Assembly (NCBI GenBank): GCA_025054775.1
Contig: JANWZA010000010.1
Location: 1 to 43,683, forward strand
Direction: 5' to 3'
Length of the DNA: 43,683 nucleotides
From: Microscillaceae bacterium
GTDB lineage: Bacteria > Bacteroidota > Bacteroidia > Cytophagales > Microscillaceae
Below are positions 16,609 through 25,192 of this stretch, in pieces. The notes below the pieces were generated by a model. That model was not told the DNA's origin and searched no databases. It worked only from the letters and a program-made list of their open reading frames with translations. Position 1 is the first letter of the stretch, and each line of letters starts with the position of its first letter. The translations under genes were made by a program, and so were the position numbers.

Positions 16609-16658
16609 TACTTAACTGGTAAGTGAATATTTAATCCTTATATCATTTTAGTTTTTAA

Positions 16659-16674
16659 TACGAAACTTATCGTA
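16659..16674. promoter_or_regulatory. BlaI-type operator 2 (TACGA-N6-TCGTA), overlapping the promoter
   Basis: The same perfect TACGA-N6-TCGTA repeat as operator 1, with its centre 66 bases further downstream. Its right arm shares two bases with the -7 element at 16673-16680, so an occupied site should block RNA polymerase. Confidence 0.78.
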
Positions 16675-16680
16675 CTTTTG
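16673..16680 (+). promoter_or_regulatory. Putative -7 promoter element (TACTTTTG) of the BlaI/BlaR1 operon
   Basis: TACTTTTG fits TAnnTTTG and lies 32 bases before the repressor gene start. It overlaps the right arm of operator 2. Confidence 0.5.
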
Positions 16681-16712
16681 GTAATCTCGTTTAACTAAAT
16701 CTTAAAAAAATT

Positions 16713-17105
16713 ATGCATAAACCCACAGAAGCAGAATTAGAAATTTTGCAGGTCCTCTGGAAGCGGGGAGCTTGCACGGTACGCGAAGTACACGAACAAC
16801 TTAGCCAACAAAAAGATACAGGCTATACCACTACGCTTAAGCTTATGCAAATGATGCACGAAAAAGGCATACTCAAGCGTAACGAGTCGCAACGAAGCCA
16901 CGTGTATGAAGCCCTTTGGCAAGAAGAGGAGGTACAGAAAAGTCTTCTAGCTCGTTTTGTTGAAACTGCCTTCGGCGGCTCAGCTATGAAACTTGTAATG
17001 CAAGCCTTAGGCAATAGCAAAACTACAGAAAAAGAATTGAAACAAATTAAAGAAATGATAAACCAAATAGAACAAGAACAACAAAAACAAAAAGGAGGTG
17101 AATAA
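16713..17105 (+). CDS. BlaI/MecI/CopY-family transcriptional repressor
   Basis: The 130-aa protein has a winged-helix DNA-binding domain at residues 5-75: PTEAELEILQVLWKRGACTV, then REVHEQL and the recognition region TGYTTTLKLMQMMHEKGIL. A helical dimerisation domain follows, ending in a charged tail (KEMINQIEQEQQKQKGG). In this family the repressor is cleaved or released when the M56 sensor is activated. Cleavage in known homologues occurs in the linker after the DNA-binding domain. Its stop TAA shares one base with the ATG of the M56 gene (TAATG), so the two are co-translated. The two operators upstream suggest autoregulation. Confidence 0.92.
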   Translation: MHKPTEAELEILQVLWKRGACTVREVHEQLSQQKDTGYTTTLKLMQMMHEKGILKRNESQRSHVYEALWQEEEVQKSLLARFVETAFGGSAMKLVMQALGNSKTTEKELKQIKEMINQIEQEQQKQKGGE

Positions 17106-19255
17106 TGGAACAGATATTTCAGTTTTTTAATACAAACATGGCAGAGGCTTTGGGTTGGGCAATTCTGCACTCTTTGTGGCAAGGAGGAGTAATAGCTTTT
17201 TTATTGTTTATCGTATTGCTTGTTCTACGTAAAAGCCCTTCGCAAGCTCGATATTTAATGGCATTAGTCGCTCTATTTAGTATATTTTTAATTTGGATTT
17301 TTACGTTTATCTATATATTTCATCAATTGCCTATGCAAAAACTGCCGACGATGGTTCAACCGGATAATTCTCCTGCTATCGTAATTATTAGTACTGAAAC
17401 TCACCAAACGAAACTTCAAACAACTACTTTATTAGGATATTATGAGTGGGTTAAAAATTATTTTTACAAAAATTTTTATACATACTTTCCAATTTTGGTA
17501 TTAGCATGGTTGTTAGGAGTTGTACTAATGTCAGTTCGGTTTTTAGGTAGTTTATGGTATTTACAACGTTTGCGATACTACAAAGTGCATACTGTAAGTG
17601 AGGCATGGCAACAAAAATTGAGAAAATTAGCCCAAAAAATTGGCATCCAACGTAGTGTGCAACTTGTAGAGTCAGCTATGGTAGAAGTGCCAATGGTATT
17701 AGGGCATTTCAAGCCGCTTATTTTACTGCCTTTGGGTGCACTCGTAGGGCTTTCAGCACAACAAATTGAGAGCATTCTAGCACACGAATTAGCCCACATC
17801 CGTAGGCATGATTATTTGGTCAATTTGTTACAATCTTTGATAGAAATTGTCCTATTTTTTAATCCATTTGTGTGGTGGGTAAACCAACTAATACGTACAG
17901 AACGCGAGAATTGCTGCGATGATATTGCCATAAAACTTACAGGCGATACGCTTACTTTTGCTAAAACTTTGGCTACCTTAGAAGAGATACGCCAAGTTCA
18001 GCCTCGGCACGTAATGGCTTTTTTAGGGCAGAGAAATAGGTTACCTCAACGCATCAAACGCATTTTGTATCAAACGCACCCTAAAACCACTTTTGGGGAA
18101 GGGTTTGTAGCAGCAGTTATAGCTTTGTGTTTTTTCCTATCGGCAAGCCTTTATGCTCAATATCAGCCTAAAAAAATAGAAAAAGAGCAAAAAGAAAGTG
18201 CAAAAATAGAAGAGAAGTACATCAAAGAAAAATCAGAGAAGGCTTTAGCAGTTTTACCTAAAAAGGTATCGGGAAATACCTTAAATCAACTAGAAAAAGA
18301 GAATGTTTTTGCTCAAAAATTAGAGGATACGCTTCGCATCGGTAAAAAGTATAAGGTGGTTCGTAAAGGAAATGACTATGAAATTTACCGAGAGGGAGTG
18401 CTTATTCCCAAACAAGAATACGAAAAATACAAAAATGATTTTGAGGTAAAAGATGGACAAATTTATTTCAGCCCGCAAACTACCGAAGGCGGTATTACCT
18501 TGTTGCCCACTCCCCAAGTAGAGCAGAAAGAAGGCAAAGAATTACACATTTATATGAACGATAAAGATAACCTTATTTTGCATTTGCCTACTCTACCTGC
18601 TCCTCCCACACCCTCTATTATCTTGAGAGGCTCACCTCAAGAGTTTCAGATTTTTATGGATAAAGATAGCCTATGGAGTGAGAAGTTAAAAAAAGGTTCA
18701 ATTAAAATTTTTTCTAAAATAGATACTTTGCATAGTAAAACGAGCAAGATGCTCAAAGAAATGCAAATTATCTTCAAAATGGATAGTTTGAATATGCAAC
18801 TAAGAGATTTTATACAAAAAAATTATGAAATACGTGAAAAAATATTAGAAGACTGGCGAAAAAAACGTGATAAGTATGATTTTTACCTAAAATACAAAAA
18901 TTTTGATAAGCCTGAAATTATTATCAAAGGATGGAAAGAGAAACCCAAAAGCAAATACTACAAAGGAAAGCCCAAGAGTAAAAACAGGGCAGAGGATACA
19001 TCCAAAACCAATAATAACCATCTCTTGAAAACTATCTTACAAGATTTAATTACCGATAAAGTACTCCCTGAGGGAAGTAAGAGCTTCACTTTGGAACTGA
19101 GAAACAACGAACTTTGGGTAAATAACAAAAAACAACCCAAAGAACTATACGAAAAGTATTACAAAAAAATAGTAAAACAATCTCTCCAATCAAGTAGGGG
19201 ATTTGAAATTGAGAATGGTAAAGTAGACTTAATTATCTCTTATAGTGAGAAGTGA
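17105..19255 (+). CDS. BlaR1/MecR1-like M56 membrane metallopeptidase sensor
   Basis: The 716-aa protein has three or four N-terminal membrane helices, then the M56 zinc site H227-E-L-A-H231 (ILAHELAHIRRHDYLVN) with a likely third ligand in ERENCCDD near residue 271. A further helix lies at about 337-355 (FVAAVIALCFFLSASLYAQ). The remaining 360 residues should be extracytoplasmic. They contain no SxxK/SxN/KTG penicillin-binding domain, so beta-lactam sensing as in BlaR1 is not supported. Two segments (about 413-457 and 660-714) resemble each other, each with an EYEKY/LYEKYY helix followed by a strand such as FEVKDGQIYFS or FEIENGKVDLIIS. It probably senses an envelope signal and inactivates the BlaI-type repressor. 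Typical BlaR1 is nearer 600 aa. Confidence 0.88.
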   Translation: MEQIFQFFNTNMAEALGWAILHSLWQGGVIAFLLFIVLLVLRKSPSQARYLMALVALFSIFLIWIFTFIYIFHQLPMQKLPTMVQPDNSPAIVIISTETHQTKLQTTTLLGYYEWVKNYFYKNFYTYFPILVLAWLLGVVLMSVRFLGSLWYLQRLRYYKVHTVSEAWQQKLRKLAQKIGIQRSVQLVESAMVEVPMVLGHFKPLILLPLGALVGLSAQQIESILAHELAHIRRHDYLVNLLQSLIEIVLFFNPFVWWVNQLIRTERENCCDDIAIKLTGDTLTFAKTLATLEEIRQVQPRHVMAFLGQRNRLPQRIKRILYQTHPKTTFGEGFVAAVIALCFFLSASLYAQYQPKKIEKEQKESAKIEEKYIKEKSEKALAVLPKKVSGNTLNQLEKENVFAQKLEDTLRIGKKYKVVRKGNDYEIYREGVLIPKQEYEKYKNDFEVKDGQIYFSPQTTEGGITLLPTPQVEQKEGKELHIYMNDKDNLILHLPTLPAPPTPSIILRGSPQEFQIFMDKDSLWSEKLKKGSIKIFSKIDTLHSKTSKMLKEMQIIFKMDSLNMQLRDFIQKNYEIREKILEDWRKKRDKYDFYLKYKNFDKPEIIIKGWKEKPKSKYYKGKPKSKNRAEDTSKTNNNHLLKTILQDLITDKVLPEGSKSFTLELRNNELWVNNKKQPKELYEKYYKKIVKQSLQSSRGFEIENGKVDLIISYSEK

Positions 19256-19282
19256 ATTTTTAAGTAATCTGAACTCTTTTTT

Positions 19283-19317
19283 AATGCTACTTACCTTGTG
19301 GTTAAGTAGCATTTTTT
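19283..19317 (+). terminator. Intrinsic terminator after the BlaI/BlaR1 operon
   Basis: AATGCTACTTA (19283-19293) pairs perfectly with TAAGTAGCATT (19303-19313) across a 9-base loop, followed by a T run to 19317. This ends the operon before the alaS promoter. Confidence 0.85.
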
Positions 19318-19368
19318 CTAAGGTAAAAAACAATAAAGCTAATCAAGTGCAAAATTAGCAAAAAAGCG

Positions 19369-19376
19369 TACCTTTG
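19369..19376 (+). promoter_or_regulatory. Putative -7 promoter element (TACCTTTG, followed by CA) for alaS
   Basis: TACCTTTGCA lies 37 bases upstream of the alaS ATG at 19414 and downstream of the preceding terminator. No clear -33 element. Confidence 0.5.
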
Positions 19377-19413
19377 CAGTTGCAAATTGCATTTTAGTTC
19401 TTTGATTAAAATT

Positions 19414-22077
19414 ATGCTTACTTCTACTCAGATTCGCCAACAATTTTTAGATTTTTTTGCCCAAAAAGGGCATCTTATTGTGCCATCCGCCCCTATCGTT
19501 TCTAAAAATGATCCTACGCTTATGTTTAATAATTCAGGTATGGCACAATTTAAGGATTTTTTTTTAGGCAATGGTACGCCACCTGCCCCACGCATTGCTA
19601 ATACGCAAAAATGCCTTCGCGTTACAGGCAAGCACAACGATCTAGAAGATGTAGGACACGACACCTACCACCACACCATGTTTGAAATGTTAGGCAACTG
19701 GTCTTTTGGAGATTACTTCAAAAAAGAAGCAATTGCCTGGTCGTGGGAATTGCTTACCGAAGTCTATAAATTGCCCAAAGATAGGTTATATGCTACCGTT
19801 TTTGAAGGTGATAGCAAAGAAAATCTGGAAAAAGATTTAGAAGCCTATGAAATTTGGCAACAATATTTGCCCAAAGAACATATACTCTTTGGTAATAAAA
19901 AAGATAATTTCTGGGAAATGGGCGAAACAGGACCTTGCGGCCCCTGTTCTGAAATTCATATTGATTTACGCTCTGACGAGGAACGCCAAAAAATACCAGG
20001 GCACCTATTAGTAAACAAAGATAACCCTTTGGTAATTGAAATCTGGAATAATGTTTTTATGCAATTTGAACGACGTGCAGATAAATCACTTGTACCTTTG
20101 CCTGCCAAACACGTGGATACAGGCATGGGCTTTGAACGCCTCTGCATGGCTATTCAAGGCAAAACCTCTAATTATGATACCGATATTTTTCAGCCACTTA
20201 TCCAATTTATTGCCCAAAAAGTTAATGTAAAATATGGACAAGAACATAAAACTGATGTAGCTTTGCGCGTAGTAGCCGACCATATTCGTGCCGTGGCTTT
20301 TGCCATTGCCGATGGGCAAGTGCCTTCCAATAATAAAGCGGGCTACGTTATTCGCCGAATTTTGCGACGAGCAGTGCGGTATGGTTATTCCTATCTAGGC
20401 TTTCGTGAACCGTTTATGTGTACGCTTGTACCAGTATTGGCTCAACAATTTGAGCAAGTTTTTCCCGAGCTTGCTCAACAGCAAGGGTTTGTAGCTAATA
20501 TCATTCGCGAAGAAGAAAATGCCTTCCTGCGTACCCTAGAAAATGGATTAAACTTGTTAGATAACCTCATTCAGCAAGCTAAAAATCAGCAACGGACACA
20601 AATTAGCGGTAGCGAAGTCTTCAAATTGTATGATACCTTCGGCTTCCCTGCGGATTTAACAGCGTTAATTGCCCGTGAACATCAACTTACCATAGATGAA
20701 AAAGGCTTTGAAACGGAAATGTTAGCTCAAAAAGAGCGCGCCCGTAATGCCCAAGCCAAAGAAACCGACGACTGGGTAGAACTACAACCTAGTGAACAAA
20801 TACAATTCGTAGGATATGATATTTTTGCTTGCGAGGCAAATGTTATAAAGTACCGAAAGATTACACAAAAAGATAAAACTTTTTACCAAATTGTTTTAGA
20901 CCGAACTCCTTTTTATGCCGAAAGTGGAGGGCAAGTAGGAGATGCAGGTACACTTACAATCGGCAACGCAACTATCAAAATTATTGATACTAAAAAAGAA
21001 AATGATTTGATTGTTCACCTTACCTCCGATAATTTGCCCACTATCTTACAAAGTGAACCAACCGCTACCGTTTTTGCTCAAATAGATCTTAACCGTAGAA
21101 AAGCTATCTCCGCCAACCATTCGGCAACGCACCTCATGCACGCAGCTCTGAGAGAGGTACTGGGCAAACACGTGGCTCAAAAAGGGCAATTAGTTAATGA
21201 ACATTTACTCCGCTTTGATTTTTCACACTTCACTAAAATTAGTGAAAACGAGTTGCAAAAAATTGAAGCCTTAGTGAACCAAAAAATCCGACAAGCCATA
21301 GCCCTTGACGAACAGCGAAATGTACCTCTTAAGAAAGCTATTGAGGAAATGAAAGCCATTGCTCTGTTCGGAGAAAAATATGGTGAGTCTGTGCGCGTCA
21401 TTACCTTTGATGAAAACTTTTCGCGTGAACTTTGCGGGGGAACACACGTGAGCAATACGGCTCAAATTGGCTTGTTCAAAATTATCTCCGAAAGCTCCTC
21501 TGCCGCAGGGGTGAGACGCATAGAAGCTATTACTGCCGAAAAAGCGGAGAGTTATATCAATACCAAACTTCAACTCATTGAGGAGTTAAATGCACTTTTG
21601 AAAAATCCCAAAGATTTGAAAAAAGCTATTGAAACACTCTTAGAGGAGAAAGCACAATTGCAAAAAACAATAGAAACCTTTGAAAAACAACAAATTGCAC
21701 AACTTAAACAAGAACTTTTGCAAAAAATAGAACAGCAAAATGGTTTAGCAATTATTATCCAAAAAGTACAAATCCCTTCAGCAGAGGCACTCAAACAAGT
21801 AAGTTTTGATTTGCGAAATAGAGTAGAAAATTTGGTACTTGTGCTCGGGGCAGAAATTCAGGAAAAGCCAATGCTTTCGATTATGCTTTCTGAAAGTGTG
21901 GTAAAAGAGAAAGGGCTAAATGCCGCCCAGATGGTGCGAGAGTTAGCTAAACATATACAAGGCGGCGGCGGTGGGCAACCTTTCTATGCTACCGCAGGCG
22001 GTAAAAACACACAAGGATTAGAGAAAGCATTGGAAGAGGCAAGAGAGCGATGGGTTGGGGAAGCTTTAGGTAAATAG
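19414..22077 (+). CDS. alaS: Alanine-tRNA ligase
   Basis: The 887-aa cytoplasmic enzyme charges tRNA-Ala with alanine and edits mischarged Ser or Gly. The class II catalytic core covers residues 1-240, with FFAQKGHLIVPSAPIVS, NNSGMAQFKDFFLG and FEMLGNWSFGDYFK. The tRNA-recognition middle region contains RRILRRAVRYGYSYLG. The editing domain has both zinc/editing motifs: H569-S-A-T-H573 and C674-G-G-T-H678. The C-terminal DHHA1 domain carries GGGGGQPFYATAGGKN. The ATG at 19414 is preferred over an in-frame TTG at 19387, because the latter adds a non-conserved MHFSSLIKI and sits too close to the promoter element. The length matches the family. Confidence 0.97.
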   Translation: MLTSTQIRQQFLDFFAQKGHLIVPSAPIVSKNDPTLMFNNSGMAQFKDFFLGNGTPPAPRIANTQKCLRVTGKHNDLEDVGHDTYHHTMFEMLGNWSFGDYFKKEAIAWSWELLTEVYKLPKDRLYATVFEGDSKENLEKDLEAYEIWQQYLPKEHILFGNKKDNFWEMGETGPCGPCSEIHIDLRSDEERQKIPGHLLVNKDNPLVIEIWNNVFMQFERRADKSLVPLPAKHVDTGMGFERLCMAIQGKTSNYDTDIFQPLIQFIAQKVNVKYGQEHKTDVALRVVADHIRAVAFAIADGQVPSNNKAGYVIRRILRRAVRYGYSYLGFREPFMCTLVPVLAQQFEQVFPELAQQQGFVANIIREEENAFLRTLENGLNLLDNLIQQAKNQQRTQISGSEVFKLYDTFGFPADLTALIAREHQLTIDEKGFETEMLAQKERARNAQAKETDDWVELQPSEQIQFVGYDIFACEANVIKYRKITQKDKTFYQIVLDRTPFYAESGGQVGDAGTLTIGNATIKIIDTKKENDLIVHLTSDNLPTILQSEPTATVFAQIDLNRRKAISANHSATHLMHAALREVLGKHVAQKGQLVNEHLLRFDFSHFTKISENELQKIEALVNQKIRQAIALDEQRNVPLKKAIEEMKAIALFGEKYGESVRVITFDENFSRELCGGTHVSNTAQIGLFKIISESSSAAGVRRIEAITAEKAESYINTKLQLIEELNALLKNPKDLKKAIETLLEEKAQLQKTIETFEKQQIAQLKQELLQKIEQQNGLAIIIQKVQIPSAEALKQVSFDLRNRVENLVLVLGAEIQEKPMLSIMLSESVVKEKGLNAAQMVRELAKHIQGGGGGQPFYATAGGKNTQGLEKALEEARERWVGEALGK

Positions 22078-22137
22078 GTTTAGTTTAGTTATCCATGTGC
22101 CAATTTAGTATGTACGTAATAATTTTTACAAAATATT

Positions 22138-22743
22138 ATGGCATACAAACAATATTCGGCAAAGAAAATAAAAAATAATTTAGGTATAGATTTCAAGCAA
22201 ATAGGCTTGTTTGATTACCAAACCATACCCAACGTAGAGCCATCGGCTTGGCTTATAGAAAATTTGAAAGTTAGCAAACAAATGGCTCTCACTACTGAAA
22301 AGGCCGTTTGTGAATACCTGATTTCACCTATTTTAACTGAAATTCAGTTGAGAAATACGGGAATTGTCTTGTTTTCAGGAGAGCAGCTAAACGTGGACAA
22401 ATCATTAGGATTAAATGGAGAAATAGATTTCCTTTTTGCTAAAACAACAAATTTTTTAGAAATAGAAAGCCCTATTTTGTGCATTACAGAGGCAAAAATC
22501 GGGCTTATAGACAAAGGCATACCGCAGGCTACTGCTCAAATGTATGCAGTTCGTCTGTTTAACGAAAAAGAAGGAAACCCTATTGAAACTGCATACGGTG
22601 CAGTTACAGATGGTAAAACATGGCGTTTTTTGAAATTAGAAAAACAAACCCTATATACCGATATAGAAATTTTATATTTAGACAACTTGACTCGCTTGTT
22701 AGGTACTCTGCAATATATTATTGATTTCTACAAAGAAAACTGA
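22138..22743 (+). CDS. PD-(D/E)xK nuclease-like protein, standalone
   Basis: The 201-aa protein shows the outline of a PD-(D/E)xK endonuclease fold. A helix carrying E59 (EKAVCEYLISPIL) is followed by a strand with GEIDF (D97), then ILCITEAK with E118 and K120, and a helix with Q130 and Q134 (GIPQATAQMYAVRL). Next comes a strand, YGAVTDGKTWRFLKL, as in type I restriction R-subunit N-domains. The residue order E...D...ExK...Q fits a restriction-like active site. There is no helicase, methyltransferase or specificity gene nearby, so it is not part of a recognisable restriction system. It follows alaS by 60 bases and precedes the MscS gene by 19. Nuclease activity is inferred. Confidence 0.6.
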   Translation: MAYKQYSAKKIKNNLGIDFKQIGLFDYQTIPNVEPSAWLIENLKVSKQMALTTEKAVCEYLISPILTEIQLRNTGIVLFSGEQLNVDKSLGLNGEIDFLFAKTTNFLEIESPILCITEAKIGLIDKGIPQATAQMYAVRLFNEKEGNPIETAYGAVTDGKTWRFLKLEKQTLYTDIEILYLDNLTRLLGTLQYIIDFYKEN

Positions 22744-22762
22744 TATAAAAAACATAAAAGTT

Positions 22763-23944
22763 ATGTTACAAAAATATCTTACCCAATTACAGCCCTATCT
22801 GCAATATTATTTTTTGGGTAATACAGTAGGTATGTATTTGTGGGCTTTATCACTTTTTTTGGTTGGTTTGATTGCTAAATATATCTTTATTAACTATTTA
22901 GCCCGCAAAGTCTTGCTTTATCTCAATCGGAATAAGCTAGTTGTACCCCCACAACAAATTACTTATTTTATCAAACGTCCTGTGGGTTTTTTTATCAATC
23001 TTATTTTGCTTTACAATGCCCTTATTCAGTTATCTTTTCCACCTCAGTGGCAACTAGCCCCACCTACCCAGTGGGGATTAAGAATGTGGTTAGCCAAAGG
23101 CTATGAAGTGCTTCTAGTAATTGCTTTCGCTTGGATATTATTACAGCTTACTAATTTAGTGAGTTCTATTTTGTCTTATCGGGCTAACCAAACCGACGAT
23201 AAAACCGACAACCAAATTATTTACTTTATGAAAGAGTTGACAAAGGTACTTATCGTCATGTTTGCTTTATTTTTTGTTCTAAGTAATACTTTTCAAGTGA
23301 ATGTAACTTCTATATTGGCAGGGCTAGGGATTGGAGGCTTAGCTGTAGCCCTAGCGGGCAAAGAAACAATTGAAAACTTGTTTGCTTCTTTCACTATTTT
23401 TTTGGATAAACCTTTTATCGTAGGTGATTTCGTGCAAATCAATCAAATTCAGGGAACAGTTGAAAAAGTTGGTTTCAGAAGTACAAGAATACGTACTATT
23501 GACCAAAGCTACCTCACTTTACCCAATAAAATGATGATAGATAACCCGTTAGATAATCTCACTAAACGCGACTACCGCCGCGCCCGCTTTTCTATTGATA
23601 TTGTACTCAGCACACCTGCTGAAAAAATTAGACAACTTATAGCAGATATTAAAGAATATCTCTCTCAACATCCTAATGCCTCTCAACTTGAACACCTAGT
23701 AGTATGGAATTCTTTTAAGGAGAGTAGTTTTGAAATTTTGGTTATCTATTTCTTAAACATTCCTGACTTCGTGCAATTTCACATTGTAAAAGGTGAAATT
23801 AACTTCAAAATTTTAGAAATTTTAGAAAAAAATGAAATCCAACTAGCTTATCCTACGCAAACGCTCTACTTGAAGAAAGAAGAGCAAACTGAAACAGAAA
23901 CCTCAAAACTTAATCAAAATATTCAAAAGTACGATGAAAATTAG
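22763..23944 (+). CDS. MscS-family mechanosensitive ion channel
   Basis: The 393-aa membrane protein should open under membrane tension and release solutes on hypo-osmotic shock. It has four predicted helices before the pore (about residues 17-40, 60-90, 110-135 and 155-180). The pore helix and conserved beta domain follow: ILAGLGIGGLAVALAGKETI, then ENLFASFTIFLDKPFIVGDF and QINQIQGTVEKVGFRSTRIR. The C-terminal vestibule ends in a Glu-rich tail. It is longer than E. coli MscS, as expected for a form with extra N-terminal helices. The ATG at 22763 is preferred over an in-frame TTG at 22721 that would overlap the preceding gene. Its 3' end overlaps the acyl-CoA reductase start by 11 bases. Confidence 0.92.
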   Translation: MLQKYLTQLQPYLQYYFLGNTVGMYLWALSLFLVGLIAKYIFINYLARKVLLYLNRNKLVVPPQQITYFIKRPVGFFINLILLYNALIQLSFPPQWQLAPPTQWGLRMWLAKGYEVLLVIAFAWILLQLTNLVSSILSYRANQTDDKTDNQIIYFMKELTKVLIVMFALFFVLSNTFQVNVTSILAGLGIGGLAVALAGKETIENLFASFTIFLDKPFIVGDFVQINQIQGTVEKVGFRSTRIRTIDQSYLTLPNKMMIDNPLDNLTKRDYRRARFSIDIVLSTPAEKIRQLIADIKEYLSQHPNASQLEHLVVWNSFKESSFEILVIYFLNIPDFVQFHIVKGEINFKILEILEKNEIQLAYPTQTLYLKKEEQTETETSKLNQNIQKYDEN

Positions 23945-24977
23945 CACCTTTGCCATAGAACAACGCATTGCTGCTTTTGTAAAGTTAGGACAAACCTTAA
24001 AATTATTAGCTCAAACCGAAACGTGGAATGATGTTTTGCAAGAGGCTTACGCTCATAATCCGTGGTTTACTGTTGATAATATAAACTTTGCGTGGCAAAT
24101 TATCGTACAAAACTTACAAGCTAACGAACTTTTTAATTGGTTACAAAACTACGAACTTACTCAACCCCCTGTTCCTAAAAAAATAGGCGTACTAGCTGCT
24201 GGGAATATTCCTTTGGTATGTTTTCAAGATGTGCTTTGCGTGTTGGTAAGTGGGCATAACCTTTACCTCAAAATGAGTAGTGAGGACAATATCTTGCCTC
24301 GCTTAGTGCTGAATAAATTAGTAGAAATAGCCCCTGAATTTGCCTCAAAAATCCATTATGTAGAGCAATTGAAAGGTGTAGAGGCAATTATTGCCACAGG
24401 AAGCGATACTTCAGCACGACACTTTCGGTATTATTTTAGGCACATTCCCAATATCATTCGGCACAATCGCAACAGCGTAGCAGTGCTTTCAGGTAAAGAA
24501 ACAGCACAAGAAATACAACTTTTGGCTGATGATATCTTCCGATATTTTGGTTTAGGTTGTCGAAGTGTTACCAAACTATACGTGCCTGAAAATTATGATT
24601 TTACTTTTTTGTTAGATAATTTTGAGCCTTGGCGTGAACGCATTACTCAACATTATAAATATAATAATAATTACGACTACCACAAAGCTTTATTTTTGCT
24701 TAATAAAACACCTCATCTTGATAACGGTTTTTTGCTAGTTACCCAAGACCCTGCGTTTGCCTCACCCATAGGTGTTTTACACTATGAAATTTATCAAGAT
24801 ATTGCCCAGGTAATAATACAACTAAAACAGAACACTGAAAAAATACAATGCATAGTTTCTCACATAGATTTACCTTTACCACGTATTCCTTTTGGGCAAA
24901 CCCAAATGCCTAAACTTTGGGATTATGCTGATAATATTGATATTTTGGAATTTCTTATTCAACTGTCAGCAGTTTAG
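23934..24977 (+). CDS. LuxC-type acyl-CoA reductase
   Basis: The 347-aa protein belongs to the aldehyde-dehydrogenase superfamily branch that reduces acyl-CoA (or a thioester) to an aldehyde with NAD(P)H. Visible features are the dinucleotide-binding segment PKKIGVLAAGNIPLVCFQDV, the loop with KMSSEDNILPRLV, IIATGSDTSARHFRYYF, HNRNSVAVLSGKE and the catalytic cysteine C209 in RYFGLGCRSVTKLYVP. LuxD, LuxE and luciferase genes are absent, so bioluminescence is not implied; such stand-alone genes are widespread in Bacteroidota and their substrate is not established. The 11-base overlap with the MscS gene indicates translational coupling. No terminator is visible after the stop. Confidence 0.82.
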   Translation: MKISTFAIEQRIAAFVKLGQTLKLLAQTETWNDVLQEAYAHNPWFTVDNINFAWQIIVQNLQANELFNWLQNYELTQPPVPKKIGVLAAGNIPLVCFQDVLCVLVSGHNLYLKMSSEDNILPRLVLNKLVEIAPEFASKIHYVEQLKGVEAIIATGSDTSARHFRYYFRHIPNIIRHNRNSVAVLSGKETAQEIQLLADDIFRYFGLGCRSVTKLYVPENYDFTFLLDNFEPWRERITQHYKYNNNYDYHKALFLLNKTPHLDNGFLLVTQDPAFASPIGVLHYEIYQDIAQVIIQLKQNTEKIQCIVSHIDLPLPRIPFGQTQMPKLWDYADNIDILEFLIQLSAV

Positions 24978-25192
24978 AGCTTATCATAACTTTTGCTACT
25001 AAGCGATTTTCCTCACACCAAAGTTTGAATTTCTACTCTATCGTAATTATTTTTTTACTATTTTTACTTTCTTCAAGATAACTGCAAATTGAAAATCAGG
25101 TTAATCAGTAAGGTTAATATACAAAACTTACTTAATTTACTAATTAAATAGTTTTTTTGAAGTAGCCAACTTGCAACCAAAATATAGATGAG

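Larger units (their letters stand above)
16298..16712. other. Regulatory region of the BlaI/BlaR1 operon
   Basis: The spacer contains no gene. It holds a bulged hairpin at 16347-16370 (GATAC and a T5 pairing with A5 and GTATC) that could end the upstream transcript, but it lacks a T tract. Two identical inverted repeats and a promoter element lie at its distal end and are listed separately. Confidence 0.6.
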
